From contig CAWDYA010000011.1 in NCBI GenBank assembly GCA_963806495.1, positions 434,001-498,000 on the forward strand: DNA of 64,000 nt, read 5' to 3'. Source of the DNA: CAWDYA01 sp963806495. GTDB taxonomy: Bacteria; Acidobacteriota; Polarisedimenticolia; JACPZX01; DASXTC01. The position numbers were made by a program, and so were the translations under genes. Each line of letters begins with the position of its first letter. Within the stretch, counting starts at the first letter, position 1. Under the pieces are notes generated by a model. It ran no database searches, was not told where the DNA came from, and was given only the letters and a program-made list of their open reading frames with translations. Below, piece by piece: positions 18,239 through 32,315 of the stretch.

Positions 18239-18921
18239 GAACCCCCGGCCGCGGCGAACCGCTCCGCGAGCCAGCCGCCGATGTCGGATATCTCCTCGGG
18301 GCAGACCTCGTGCCCCATCGGATATGTCCGCCAGGTGACCGCGTAGCCGAGCGCCTTCAGGCGATCCCGCGCCGCCTCGCCGCGTGCCGGCGGCACCATC
18401 GGGTCGAACTCCCCGTGCGCGGCGAAGACCGCGTTGCCGGCGTTGGCCTCGGAGCGGCGGGCCTCGACATCCTCCTCGCAGACGAGATAGGTCGACAGCG
18501 CCATGATGCCGGCGAGCCGCTCGGGGTGCCGGAGCCCGACGTGCAGGGCGATTGCCCCGCCCTGTGAGAAGCCGGCCAGGACGATCCTCCCGGACGGCAC
18601 GCCCCTTTCGTTCTCGCGGGTCAGCAGGGCGGAGATTCGGTCCGCCGAGCGGCCGATCCCCTCGGCATCCTGGTCGCGCCGCAGGTCACCGCCGAGGATG
18701 TCGTACCATGCCGGCATGATCAGTCCCATGTTGATGGTGACCGGGCGCGACGGGGCATGCGGGAACACGAACCGGACGCCGAGCCCACGCGGCAGGCCGA
18801 GGTAGGGTACGATCGGCTCGAAGTCATGGCCGTCCGCGCCCAGGCCATGCAGCCAGACGACACTGAATCGCGCCGGGTTGTCCGGCTCGATCTCGACGGT
18901 CCGCAGCAGCTCTTCGCTCAT
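18235..18921 (-). CDS. Phospholipase/carboxylesterase (alpha/beta hydrolase)
   Basis: 228 residues. The oxyanion strand WLHGLGADGHDF (near residue 25) and the nucleophile elbow GFSQGGA are the signatures of the bacterial carboxylesterase II / acyl-protein thioesterase-like family. The acid and base fit FDPMVP and the late GHEV His. These cytosolic enzymes hydrolyse short-chain esters or lysophospholipids. The start (MSEELLRTVE) is the family N-terminus; a longer upstream frame has no homology. It converges with the kinase gene and starts 35 bases from the divergent TSUP transporter. Confidence 0.9.
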   Translation of the reverse strand: MSEELLRTVEIEPDNPARFSVVWLHGLGADGHDFEPIVPYLGLPRGLGVRFVFPHAPSRPVTINMGLIMPAWYDILGGDLRRDQDAEGIGRSADRISALLTRENERGVPSGRIVLAGFSQGGAIALHVGLRHPERLAGIMALSTYLVCEEDVEARRSEANAGNAVFAAHGEFDPMVPPARGEAARDRLKALGYAVTWRTYPMGHEVCPEEISDIGGWLAERFAAAGGS

Positions 18922-18955
18922 GGGGAACGGAACGGTATCACAGGGAGGCCGGGTC

Positions 18956-19708
18956 TTGCCTGAGGCTTGGGGTCTGTACGGAGCGTTGTTCCTCGCCGGG
19001 CTGGTGGCCGGAACGCTCAACGTCATCGCGGGAGGGGGCTCGTTTCTCACCCTGCCAGCGCTCATCCTGCTGGGCCTGCCGGCCACCGCCGCCAACGCCA
19101 CCAACCGTGTCGGGATCGTGTTCCAGAACGTCGGCGCGGTCTGGAGCTTCCGCCGGCACGGGCTCTTCGAGACGCGCTGGACCTGGACCGCGGCACTGCC
19201 TTCCTGCGCCGGCGCGGTGGGCGGGGCGGTGCTGGCGCTGTGGATCAGCGACGCCGCGTTCAAGCGGATGCTGGTCTTCCTGATGATCGCGGTCACACTC
19301 TGGACGCTGTGGGATCCCGTCGGACGCATCCGGCGGGCTCGTGGCGGCGGGCCCGCCTCGCCCCTGGCGGTCGGCGCGGCCTTCTTCGTGGTGGGCATCT
19401 ACGGCGGGTTCGTCCAGGCGGGCGTCGGGTTCTTCCTGCTGGCGGTCACCACGTACGCCGGCTACGACCTGGTGAAGGGGAACTCGCTCAAGGTCTACTG
19501 CGCGCTGCTGTTCACCATCGTCTCGGTGGTCATCTTCGCGGCCGCCGGCCAGATCGTCTGGGCCGCGGGCGTGGTGCTGGGGCTGGGCAACATGATCGGC
19601 GGGCTGCTCGGCGTCCGGCTGGCGGTGCTCAAGGGGCATCGATGGCTCAAGGGGGTGGTGACGGTCACCATCATCGCGCTGGCGATCAAGCTCTGGCTCA
19701 CCGAGTGA
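18956..19708 (+). CDS. Sulfite exporter TauE/SafE family (TSUP) permease
   Basis: 250 residues, about eight transmembrane helices. The first repeat starts GLVAGTLNVIAGGGSFLTLPAL and PATAANATNRVG, the second has FFVVGIYGGFVQAGVGFFLL, both TSUP hallmarks. The family exports sulfite, sulfonates or related organic anions; the substrate is not determinable. A TTG start at 18956 is preferred because GGGAGG lies about 7 bases upstream and the protein then begins directly at the first helix. Confidence 0.85.
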   Translation: MPEAWGLYGALFLAGLVAGTLNVIAGGGSFLTLPALILLGLPATAANATNRVGIVFQNVGAVWSFRRHGLFETRWTWTAALPSCAGAVGGAVLALWISDAAFKRMLVFLMIAVTLWTLWDPVGRIRRARGGGPASPLAVGAAFFVVGIYGGFVQAGVGFFLLAVTTYAGYDLVKGNSLKVYCALLFTIVSVVIFAAAGQIVWAAGVVLGLGNMIGGLLGVRLAVLKGHRWLKGVVTVTIIALAIKLWLTE

Positions 19709-19733
19709 GCCGGCCCTTCGCCCCTCTGATAGG

Positions 19734-19991
19734 ATGTCCTGCGTGTCCGACCCGATGCCACGGCCGCCCAGACCGCCGCTGACGACCCCGCGCCCCGACC
19801 GGCTCGACCCGGGCCGGTCCGACTATCACCTGGTCCTCGGGCGGCACGACGCCGCGGTGGCGCGCGGCGAGGACACATACGTCGACCCTTCCACCGGCCT
19901 CCTGGTGATGACGGCGCAGGCGCTGTGGGATCGCGGCCGCTGCTGCGACACCGGGTGTCGCCACTGCCCGTACCCCGGCGCGGAGGACTGA
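19734..19991 (+). CDS. DUF5522-type small Cys-rich protein
   Basis: 85 residues ending with the motif CCDTGCRHCPYP, the hallmark of the DUF5522 family; the conserved upstream part includes DYHLVLGRHDAAVARGEDTYVDPSTG and MTAQALWDRGRCC. The four Cys/His positions suggest metal (Zn or Fe-S) binding; function unknown. The true start may be the ATG at 19755 (MPRPPRPP), since the one at 19734 lacks a well-spaced ribosome binding site. Confidence 0.7.
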   Translation: MSCVSDPMPRPPRPPLTTPRPDRLDPGRSDYHLVLGRHDAAVARGEDTYVDPSTGLLVMTAQALWDRGRCCDTGCRHCPYPGAED

Positions 19992-19993
19992 GC

Positions 19994-20302
19994 CTACTTG
20001 CCCGGGAAACCGAGCCAGCCGCGGCTCGCGTAGTCGCACATGATCAGGCTGATGAGAATCACCAGCCAGAACAGCGCCGTGCCCGCCAGCAGCCACAGGA
20101 TCCTGCCGCCCCAGCGCAGATGCATGAAGAACAGCACCACCAGAAGCGCCTTGCCGCAGGCGATCGTGATCGCCACCACGGTGTTGAGGGGTCCCAGGTC
20201 GAAGAACGCCACCCACGCGGTCAGCGCGGTGAGCGCCAGCAGCGCCGCGAAGATGGCGAAGTAGATCCCCGGCGAGACGATGTGTTCCGAGTGTTCCGGC
20301 AT
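19994..20302 (-). CDS. ctaF: Cytochrome c oxidase subunit IV
   Basis: 102 residues with three transmembrane helices (IYFAIFAALLALTALTAW; LNTVVAITIACGKALLVVLFFMHLRW; LWLLAGTALFWLVILISLIM), the typical layout of the small prokaryotic COX4 subunit that stabilises the aa3/caa3 complex. It is the last gene of the respiratory operon; its ATG overlaps the stop of ctaE (ATGA). Confidence 0.9.
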   Translation of the reverse strand: MPEHSEHIVSPGIYFAIFAALLALTALTAWVAFFDLGPLNTVVAITIACGKALLVVLFFMHLRWGGRILWLLAGTALFWLVILISLIMCDYASRGWLGFPGK

Positions 20303-20939
20303 CAGTGGCGCCCCAGCAGGTACAGCAACGGAAAGAGGAAGATCCAGATGATGTCCACGAAGTGCCAGTACAGCCCGAAGTTCTCCACCGGCGTGAAGTA
20401 GCTCGCGCTGAACCGGCCCCGCCAGGCCTCACGCACCAGCCAGACCATCAACCCCATGCCGATGATCATGTGCAGCGCGTGCATCCCGGTCATGGCGAAG
20501 TACATCGCGAAGAAGAGCTGCACCTGCCGGCCGAACGGCCCGGGGAAATGAAAGTAGGGCCCGGGCACGAACCCCTCGACCCACTTGTGGTGGTACTCGT
20601 ACGCCTTGATCCCGAGGAAGAGGCCCCCCAGCAGCATGGTCAGCAGCAGGAACAGCACGATCCCGTTGCGTCGTCCGAGCTGCGCGGCGTGCACCGCCAG
20701 CGCCATCGTCAGGCTGCTGCAGATCAGCACGCCGGTGTTGATGCCGCCCAGCACGACGTCCAGCTCGTGGCTTGCCCTCCGTCCAGGCGCCGGGATGCAG
20801 GGTGCGATACACGACGTAGGTCGCGAACAGCCCGCCGAAGAAGAGCACCTCGGTGACGAGGAACACCCACATCCCGAGGCTGGCCGCCTCCTTCTGCTGC
20901 TCGAGATCCACGAAGTGGTGCTGCAGCACCGAATGGGTG

Positions 20940-20947
<8 letters not shown>
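20302..20947 (-). CDS. ctaE: Cytochrome c oxidase subunit III (one frameshift)
   Basis: About 215 residues, five-helix form. The N-terminal part (MADTHSVLQHHFVD, LGMWVFLVTEVLFFGGLF, YRTLHPGAWTEG) and the C-terminal part (SHELDVVLGGINTGVL, AYEYHHKWVEG, HFPGPFGRQVQLFF, FGLYWHFVDIIWIFLFPLLYL) lie in two frames joined near 20777, where one extra base follows GAGGGC on the coding strand. Removing that base gives the expected GS-HELD junction. TTG start at 20947 inside the end of ctaD. Subunit III is a non-catalytic part of the proton-pumping oxidase. Confidence 0.9.
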
Positions 20948-22555
<1,608 letters not shown>

Positions 22556-22559
<4 letters not shown>

Positions 22560-23566
22560 CGGCTCTCCCCTCCGGGCGGCGCCGACTGTGTCGCGGCGCC
22601 GGCCGCGCCGGCATCACCCGCCGCCGGGGCCTGCCCCTCCGGGCCGATCGACTTCAGGTATTCGATGATCTGCATGAGCCCTTCCTCGTTCACCAGGCCG
22701 CGGAACGTCGGCATCAGCGGCGTGTAACCCTTCACGATCCTGGCCTTCGGGTCGACGATCGACTCACGAAGGTACGCCTCATCCGCCGTGGTGCCGCCCC
22801 CGCCCTCGAACTGGACCTTCGTGCCGTACAGGCCGTGGAGCGACGGACCGCGCCCCTTGTCGTTCTGCTGATGGCAGGAGCTGCAGCCGAGATTGGTGAA
22901 CAACCGCTCGCCGGCGGCTGCCGGCGTCAGACCCCCCGTGCCGCCGCCCAGCCAGTCCTGGAACGCGTCAGGTTCCATGACGATCACCGACCCGATCATC
23001 CCCGAATGCTTCGTGCCGCAGTACTCGGCGCAGAACAGATGGTACGTGCCCGTTTTCGTGGCCTGGAACCAGGTCGTGGTGTACTTGCCGGGCAGCACGT
23101 CCGCCTTGATGCGGAACGCGGGGACGAAGAAGCTGTGGATGACGTCCTCGGAAGTCATCGTCAGCTTCACGGCCCTTCCCACCGGGACGTGCAGCTCGTT
23201 GATCTCCCGCCGCCCGTTCAGGTGCTGCAGCTTCCACATCCAGCGCTTGCCCACCACCAGGATGTCCATGGTGTCGTCGGGAGGACGGTTCAGGTGGAAG
23301 AAGACGTTCGTGCCCCAGACGAAGACGAACATCACGAGCACGAACGGAATCAGCGTCCAGATCACCTCCAGCTTCGTCGAACCGGTGCTCGCACCGACGC
23401 GGCTCGCGCTCGAGCCGCGCCGGTAACGGATCGCGAAAAAGACCAGCAGCCCCGCAATGAGCAGCGACATGACCATCGCCAGCACGACGAGGAACAGGTA
23501 GAGCGCGTCCACGCGGCTCGCGCTGGTCGAGGCCTCGACCGGAAAAAGCGGTAGATCTTTCAGCAT
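22556..23566 (-). CDS. ctaC: Cytochrome c oxidase subunit II with fused cytochrome c (caa3-type)
   Basis: 336 residues. Two transmembrane helices (about 21-46 and 68-90) precede the periplasmic CuA domain, whose ligands are all visible: His144 (HSFFVPAF), Cys179, Glu181, Cys183, His187 and Met190 in CAEYCGTKHSGM. A C-terminal cytochrome c domain carries CSSCH at 228-232 with an axial Met candidate in PLMPTFRG. This makes the oxidase caa3-type, taking electrons through the fused heme c. Start MLKDLPLFPV chosen over a longer frame whose extra residues overlap sco. Confidence 0.95.
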
Positions 23567-23588
23567 CGGCTCGATCTTCCCTCGCGGC

Positions 23589-24405
23589 TCATGCCGGCTT
23601 GCCGTGCGCGCGACGCGAGTCGCGCCGGAGCATGAAGAGCACCAGGATCCCGATCCCGAGGACGGTGGCCACGCCGCCAAACCTCATGAGACGGTATACC
23701 ATCAGCCCGTAACGGCTCGTCTGCGGATCGTACTGGTAGCACAGGAGCAGCAGATGATCCGTGACGGAGCCGACCTTGCCGCCCGACGCCTCCACCAGCG
23801 CCAGCCGCAGATCCCTCGGAGCGTATTCGACACCGAAGAAGTACTTCGCGATCTTTCCTTCCGGCGTCAGCACCATGACCCCGCTCGCATGCGCGAACTG
23901 GTCCTTCTCTTCGTCGTAGACGTACCGGAAGCCGACGGCGGACGCCAGGGAGTGGATCGGCTCCTGCTCCCCCGTCAGGAAGTGCCATGCCGAGGCCGCC
24001 TCCGGGTGTCCGTACTTCTGCAGGTAGTTCTTCTTCGTGGCGGCGGCGAGGTCCGGGGTCTCGCGAGGGTCGAACGACACGGTGACCACCTGATAGTCCT
24101 TCCCCGCCTCCAGACCCAGCGCCTTCATGCTGCTCGCCAGCCCGCTCTCCACCAGCGTGCACAGCATCGGGCAACGGTAGTAGGCCAGCGAGAGGATGAC
24201 CGGCTTGTCGCCGAAGTACTCGGACAGTCGCACCGTCCTTCCCGTCTCGTCGTTGAATGTCAGATCCAGGGGGATCGTGTCTCCGATGCTGCTGGTCGAT
24301 CCCCACCTCGTCGAACGGCGGCTTCGGGGCCGCCGCCGAGACCTGTGTTCCGGGTACCGAGATCGCCAGCAGCGCCGCACAAGACAGTGTCCTGATGATC
24401 CGCAT
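23589..24405 (-). CDS. sco: SCO1/SenC copper-delivery protein (one frameshift)
   Basis: About 271 residues. An N-terminal signal peptide (MRIIRTLSCAALLAISVPG) and FDEVGID lie in one frame; after an extra base near 24290 the protein continues IGDTIPLDLTFNDETG in the next. The copper-binding CxxxC is YYRCPMLC, the downstream His lies in the conserved C-terminal half, and a C-terminal transmembrane helix (VLGIGILVLFML) anchors it. SCO proteins load copper into the CuA site of subunit II, which fits its place directly before ctaC. Confidence 0.88.
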
Positions 24406-24407
24406 GG

Positions 24408-24815
24408 CTACTCGCCCTCCTTCCGTACGGGGGCCTGACGGGCCGGAAGTCCCCGCTCCACGAGGATCTCCATCGCTCTTTCGATCGGGATCCTCACGAT
24501 TTGCTTTTCCTGATCGACCCATCCATAGCTGCCCAGGATCGCATCCTCCTCGGCATGCAGCTCCTGAAGCTCCGCGAGCGGGCTCTGCTGCAGCCTCGGC
24601 TCGGGGGGCAGCTGGTCCCTCGAATGAGCGGTCAGCGTGACCGGTGGCGGCTGCGCCGCCGACTCGCCCGCGGCGAGATAGCGGAACATCCACCACATGA
24701 GCAGACCCACGACGACGAGGAGCACCACCAGCCACGAGCCCAGAATGCTCAGCCAGCGGAAATCGACGTCCTTCGTCTCGTGCCCGGGCCTCCGCCCGGG
24801 CTCAATCATGGTCAT
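24408..24815 (-). CDS. Small single-helix membrane protein in the ACIII/oxidase operon
   Basis: 135 residues. One transmembrane helix at about 26-46 (GSWLVVLLVVVGLLMWWMF), then a periplasmic part with LPPEPRLQQSPLAELQEL and GWVDQEKQIVRIPIERAMEIL. The same layout occurs in proteins found between actF and sco in other alternative complex III operons, but I know of no established function. Overlaps the actF 3' end by 14 bases and ends three bases before sco starts, so it is co-translated. A role in assembly of the complex is inference. Confidence 0.7.
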   Translation of the reverse strand: MTMIEPGRRPGHETKDVDFRWLSILGSWLVVLLVVVGLLMWWMFRYLAAGESAAQPPPVTLTAHSRDQLPPEPRLQQSPLAELQELHAEEDAILGSYGWVDQEKQIVRIPIERAMEILVERGLPARQAPVRKEGE

Positions 24816-25962
24816 CGCTCAGCGCTTCCAGAAGATACGGATCCCGCATCGGCAGCAGGGACACACCCCTGATCTGCCGCAGGTACAGATAAACCCACAG
24901 GCCGCCCAGTCCCACCGTGGTGGCGACATCGATCCATCCCACCGACAGCGTCTCGACCCCGTCGGCGGGCCCCATCATCCAGTACGTGTCGACGATCCGC
25001 ATGACGAAGAGCATGATCGCGACGGCCACCAGCCTCCGCGTGTTCTCCTTGACCCTCCGCATCAGCAGCAGGAGGAACGGCAGGGCGAAGTGCACCGCGA
25101 TCAGCGCGAGCCCCACCCACTCCCATCCGCCCTTCAGCCGCTTCAGGTACCAGGGGATCTCCTCGGGCAGATTCCCCGACCAGATGATCAGGTACTGCGA
25201 GAAGGAGAAGTAGGCCCAGACCATGACGAAGGTGAACAGCATCGTGCCGAGATCGGCAACGCGCCCCGGCGTCATGATCCCGTCGAGCGGCTTGACCTTC
25301 GACAGCAGCACCGCCATCAGGATCACGAAGCAGAAAGCGGCCACCGCCTCGCCCGCCATCAGCAGGACACCGAAGATGGTGGAGAACCAGTGCGGCTGAA
25401 GCGACATCACCCAGTCGGTGGCGGCAAGGGTGATGACGACCACGTAGATCACCAGCCCGCCCGCGCTGAGCATCTGGAACCGGCGTATCAGCGAGGCATC
25501 TCCGGTCTCGTCCTGCCGCCGCGACCACCGGCTGAGCAGCCAGGCGAAGGTGCTCCACACCGCGAAGTAGAGGAGCGCGCGAACGAGGAAGAACGGGACG
25601 TTCAGATACGGCGCCTTGTGCAGCAGGACCTCGTCATGGGCGACCAGGGCGGGATCGGCCCACGGATAGAGCGTCCTGATGCCTGCCGCCAGCGGGATGA
25701 ACAGCACCGCCATGAACGGGATGGTGAGCGCGCCCGCTTCGAGCAGCCTGCGCACCATGAGCCCCCAGACGCCCCCGGTGACATGCTGCAGCATCAGGAT
25801 CCCAAGGCAGCCGAGCGCGATTCCCAGCCAGAACATGTAGGCGAACAGGTAGGCACGGAAGAACCGGTCGGGCGCGACCCATGCCCCGGCCGCGGCGGCA
25901 ACGAGGCCGGCCGCTCCGAGCCCGACCGCCCACGCACGCAGCCTCTCCACGCCCGGCGTCAT
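24802..25962 (-). CDS. actF: Alternative complex III subunit ActF (quinol-oxidising membrane subunit 2)
   Basis: 386 residues, about ten transmembrane helices, a member of the NrfD-like PsrC family. Family segments include FWLGIALGCLGILMLQHVTGG, LFIPLAAGIRTLYPWAD, TDWVMSLQPHWFSTIFG and FSFSQYLIIWSGNLPEEIPWYL. ActF pairs with ActC in the membrane of alternative complex III, which oxidises menaquinol/ubiquinol and reduces cytochrome c in place of bc1. Start at 25962 removes an Arg-rich extension overlapping actE. Confidence 0.92.
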   Translation of the reverse strand: MTPGVERLRAWAVGLGAAGLVAAAAGAWVAPDRFFRAYLFAYMFWLGIALGCLGILMLQHVTGGVWGLMVRRLLEAGALTIPFMAVLFIPLAAGIRTLYPWADPALVAHDEVLLHKAPYLNVPFFLVRALLYFAVWSTFAWLLSRWSRRQDETGDASLIRRFQMLSAGGLVIYVVVITLAATDWVMSLQPHWFSTIFGVLLMAGEAVAAFCFVILMAVLLSKVKPLDGIMTPGRVADLGTMLFTFVMVWAYFSFSQYLIIWSGNLPEEIPWYLKRLKGGWEWVGLALIAVHFALPFLLLLMRRVKENTRRLVAVAIMLFVMRIVDTYWMMGPADGVETLSVGWIDVATTVGLGGLWVYLYLRQIRGVSLLPMRDPYLLEALSDDHD

Positions 25963-26558
25963 CGGGACGCTCCCTTCTTCAGAAGCTCCGCCCGCTCCTT
26001 CGGGGGCACGTCGGCCAGCGTGGCGTGCTGGCTGAGCTGCAGCGCCCGGACGTAAGCGACGATCGCCCACCGGTCGCGCACGGGGATCTGCTCCGCGTAG
26101 CCATACATCCGGCCGAAGCCGTTGGTGGCCACGTCGAAGATGTACCCGGCCTCCTTCTCGATAAGCCGCTCCTCGTGAAACGACGCCGCCTGCGGAAAGC
26201 CTCGACGCACGACCATCCCGCGCCCGTCCCCGACGCGGCTGTGACAGGGCGAGCAGTAGATGTCGAACCGCTCACGGCCCCGGCTCATCACCTCCGCCGT
26301 GACGGGAAACGGGAATTCGTCGACGACCTTGCCGTCGATCTTGCCCGTGTACAGCAGCTCGTCCTCGTCGAGCTGCCCGCGCGCGACCGTTCCCTCCACG
26401 GGATGCCGGGAGGCACGGCCGTCGGCGAAGAAGTCGGTGGAGGCCAGCGGCTTGTACTTCGGCTGGTCCTGCATGTCTCGCCGACAGGCGGGCCCGGCGA
26501 GCACGGCCATCAGGCAGCACACGGCCAGCGCCAGCCCCCTCGGACGTCTATCGCTCAA
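25959..26558 (-). CDS. actE: Alternative complex III subunit ActE (monoheme cytochrome c)
   Basis: 199 residues. An export signal with probable lipidated Cys25 (LMAVLAGPAC) is followed by a cytochrome c domain with one CSPCH motif (in RFDIYCSPCHSRVGDG) and a Met ligand candidate in NGFGRMYGYAEQI. It passes electrons from the ActAB hemes to the oxidase. It starts inside the actD end and its stop overlaps the actF start (ATGA). Confidence 0.92.
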   Translation of the reverse strand: MSDRRPRGLALAVCCLMAVLAGPACRRDMQDQPKYKPLASTDFFADGRASRHPVEGTVARGQLDEDELLYTGKIDGKVVDEFPFPVTAEVMSRGRERFDIYCSPCHSRVGDGRGMVVRRGFPQAASFHEERLIEKEAGYIFDVATNGFGRMYGYAEQIPVRDRWAIVAYVRALQLSQHATLADVPPKERAELLKKGASR

Positions 26559-27090
26559 TTTCGGATACCTCCGCCGGCTCCAGACTCTGCAGGAAGCGCC
26601 GGGTGCCCTCGACGTCGAACCGGGAGTCGCTGGCCTCGATGCACAGGAAGAATCGATCGGTGCTGGCGAGCGCGAAGTCGGGAGCGTTGAACACGGGATG
26701 ATGCGGACGCGGCAGGCCGTTGAGCCCGAGCATCCCGAGGACCGCGGTCAGCGCCGCCGCCAGGACGCCCATCTCGAACGTGATGGGGATGAACGACGGC
26801 CAGCTGTGCAGAGGGCGGCCCCCGACGTTGACGGGATACGCCATCACCGAGACCCAGTACTGCAGGAGGTACCCGCCTGCGGCGCCCAGCAGGCCGCCCG
26901 CCAGCACCATCTTCGGCAGCCGGCCCCGCGTGTGCCAGCCGAGCGCCTCGGAGAGCTCCTCGATCGGAAAAGGCGTGTAGGCGTCCATGTTCCGGTAGCC
27001 CGCCTCGTACGCCCTGCGCGCCGCCGAGACGATGGCGGCCGTGTCGTGGAACTCGGCCATCAGCCCGTACGTCCTGCGCTCGGCGCTCAT
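26548..27090 (-). CDS. actD: Alternative complex III subunit ActD (DUF3341)
   Basis: 180 residues. The N-terminal soluble part (YGLMAEFHDTAAIVSAARRAYEAGYRNMDAYTPFPI) is the DUF3341 signature; two transmembrane helices follow (LAGGLLGAAGGYLLQYWV and FEMGVLAAALTAVLGMLGL), then PRPHHPVFNAPDFALAS. ActD binds the cytoplasmic face of the complex; it is peripheral to electron transfer. Overlaps actC by 4 bases and actE by 11. Confidence 0.93.
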   Translation of the reverse strand: MSAERRTYGLMAEFHDTAAIVSAARRAYEAGYRNMDAYTPFPIEELSEALGWHTRGRLPKMVLAGGLLGAAGGYLLQYWVSVMAYPVNVGGRPLHSWPSFIPITFEMGVLAAALTAVLGMLGLNGLPRPHHPVFNAPDFALASTDRFFLCIEASDSRFDVEGTRRFLQSLEPAEVSEIER

Positions 27091-28502
27091 TTCCCGTCCT
27101 CCTCCGGCTCATGCACCTCGGCCGCGGGCAGGATCGTCCGCATCTCGAAGATCGAGATCATCGGCAGGAAGCGGATGAACAGGAACAGCAGCGCCATGAA
27201 CAGGCCGAGGGTGCCGAACAGCGTCGCGTAGTCCCAGAACGTGCCGTAGTACATCCCCCACGACGACGGGCAGATAGTCACGGTGCAGGCTGGTGACGAC
27301 GATGATGAACCGCTCCAGCCACATGCCGACGCTGACGATCAGCGCGATCACGAACAGCGTCACGGGGCTGTTCCTGCACGCGCTTGAACCAGAGCGGCTG
27401 GATGGCGACGATGTTGCAGAAGATGAGCGCCCAGTAGGCCGGCCAGTAGGGGCCGACCATGCCGGTTGTCCGACATGAACATCTCGAAGGTGTTGCCGCT
27501 GTACCAGGCGTAGAAGACCTCCGTCATGTAGCCGTAGGCCGACCATGAGACCGGTGGCGAGCATCACCTTGCCCATGTTCTCGAGATGCCGCATCGTGAT
27601 GAAGTCCTGCAGGCCGTAGACCGCCCGCAGCGGGATCGCGATGAGTCAGCACCATGGCGAACCCGGCGTAGATGGCGCCCGCCACGAAATAGGGCGGGAA
27701 GATCGTCGAGTGCCAGCCGGGGACGATCGACGATGGCGAAGTCCAAGCTCACCACCGAGTGCACCGAGAGCACGAGCGGCGTGGCGAGGCCGGCCAGCAG
27801 CAGGTAGGCCACCTCGTAGCGGTGCCAGTGCATCGCCGAGCCGCGCCATCCCATCGCCAGGATGCCGTACACCTTCCGCGGGAACCACCACGACGCGCGA
27901 TCCCTCAGGGTGGCGAGATCCGGGATCAGCCCGACGAACCAGAACATGAGCGACACGGTCGCATAGGTGGACACCGCGAAGACGTCCCAGACCAGCGGGC
28001 TGCGGAACTGCGGCCACACCCCCATGGTGTTCGGGATGGGCAGCAGCCAGTAGAACAGCCAGGGCCGCCCCATGTGCAGCAGAGGGAACAGCCCCGCGCA
28101 CGCCACGGCGAACAGGGTCATCGCCTCGGCGAACCGGTTGATCGAGGTGCGCCATTCCTGCCGCAGCAGCAGGAGTATGGCGGAGATCAGCGTGCCTGCG
28201 TGGCCGATACCGATCCACCAGACGAAGTTGATGATCGCGAATCCCCAGCCGACGGGGATGTTGATGCCCCAGATGCCGACCCCCTTGACCATGAGCAGGG
28301 TCACGGCATAGAGCAGGATCATGACGAAGATGAAGGAGATCCCGAACCCCAGGAACCAGCCTTTTCGTGTCTTCTGCGTGAGGACGATGGAGGAGATCTT
28401 GTTGGTGACCGAGCCGAAGGTGTGATCGCGGCCGGTCAGGATCGCACGGTGCGCGGCCCGGGGCCCTCCAGCGTCATTCGGCTGCGTGATCTCCGGCGGC
28501 AT
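27087..28502 (-). CDS. actC: Alternative complex III subunit ActC (NrfD-like; multiple single-base insertions)
   Basis: About 470 residues once repaired. From 28502 to about 27730 the frame is clean: MPPEITQPND, WGFAIINFVWWIGIGHAGTLISAILLLLRQEWRTSI, RPWLFYWLLPIPN, WFPRKVYGILAMGWRGSAMHWHRYE. Downstream, conserved text (FFPPYFVAGA-type, RHLENMGKVMLATGLMVG, WPAYWALIFCNIVAIQPLWFKR, SVGMWLERFIIVVTSLHRDYLP, SWGMYYGTFWDYATLFGTLG) is spread over all three frames, each change explained by one extra base near 27730, 27645, 27543, 27467, 27378 and 27267. It is the quinol-site membrane subunit of the complex. Confidence 0.9.
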
Positions 28503-28505
28503 CGC

Positions 28506-31517
<3,012 letters not shown>

Positions 31518-31531
31518 CCTTGCCCTTCCGG

Positions 31532-32182
31532 TTACCGGTGACAGGTGTCGCAGTCGGTCCGCGTCTTCACGTCGTACTGCTTCATCAGCTTCCGGCCCAG
31601 CGCCTCACGATCCTCCGGAGGCTGCCAGTCCATGCGCGCGATCGTGTCGCGTGGCTGCAGGTTCGCTTCGGGTTGCCTGTGGCATCCGACACACCACTCC
31701 ATCTGCAGCGACGCCACTTTCCACGTGAGGGACATTCTGTCCACCCGCCCGTGACAGGTCACACAGGCTACTCCCTTGTGGACGTGGACGCTGTGATCGA
31801 AGTAGGCGTAGTCGGGCAGGTCGTGCACGCGCGTCCAGACGATCGGCGTGTTGTTGCGGAAGCTCGCCCGCACCGGCTCGAGCGTCGGGCTGTCCGTATA
31901 GAGCTGCGAGTGGCAGTTCATGCACGTCTTCGTCGGCGGGATGCCCGCGAACCCGGATCGCTCGACCGACGTGTGGCAGTACCTGCAGTCGATGCCGATC
32001 GCTCCCGCGTGATGAGCGTGGCTGAACGGGACCGGCTGGTCCCGGGCCACGAACGCTTCCGTCCTGTACGGAGACCGTTCGACGGTGACGAGCAGCCACC
32101 CGAGCGCCGCGATGAACAGCAACGCGCCGTAGACGGAGACCTTCGCGATGGTGTTGGTGCTCGGGTGGAAGATCTGGCTCAT
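31532..32182 (-). CDS. actA: Alternative complex III subunit ActA (pentaheme cytochrome c)
   Basis: 216 residues. One N-terminal transmembrane helix (SVYGALLFIAALGWLLVTV) and five heme motifs: CRYCH, CMNCH, CVTCH, CVGCH and the terminal CDTCH. FSHAHHAGAIGIDCRYCH and GIPPTKTCMNCH are typical of ActA. It is the first gene of a 12-gene operon that runs through ctaF. The 5' end faces the divergent hydrolase gene across 133 bases. Confidence 0.95.
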   Translation of the reverse strand: MSQIFHPSTNTIAKVSVYGALLFIAALGWLLVTVERSPYRTEAFVARDQPVPFSHAHHAGAIGIDCRYCHTSVERSGFAGIPPTKTCMNCHSQLYTDSPTLEPVRASFRNNTPIVWTRVHDLPDYAYFDHSVHVHKGVACVTCHGRVDRMSLTWKVASLQMEWCVGCHRQPEANLQPRDTIARMDWQPPEDREALGRKLMKQYDVKTRTDCDTCHR

Positions 32183-32285
32183 CTTTTTCTCTCAGTTTCG
32201 CTCAATCTCTGTATGCGGGAGGGCGTCATGATAGCATCCCTCCGAAGTCATGTGGAGTACGGCGGGGATACACCACGTCGACGTA

Positions 32286-32300
32286 TGTGACTCCGTCACA
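32286..32300. promoter_or_regulatory. Candidate operator, TGTGAC-TCC-GTCACA inverted repeat
   Basis: A perfect 6-bp-arm inverted repeat with a 3-base spacer in the divergent region between actA and the hydrolase gene, 15 bases before the hydrolase ATG. The arms recall CRP/FNR-family half-sites but the spacing is one base shorter than the usual 16-bp CRP site. It could equally be a chance hairpin. Confidence 0.35.
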
Positions 32301-32315
32301 CGAAAAGGGCCCCTC

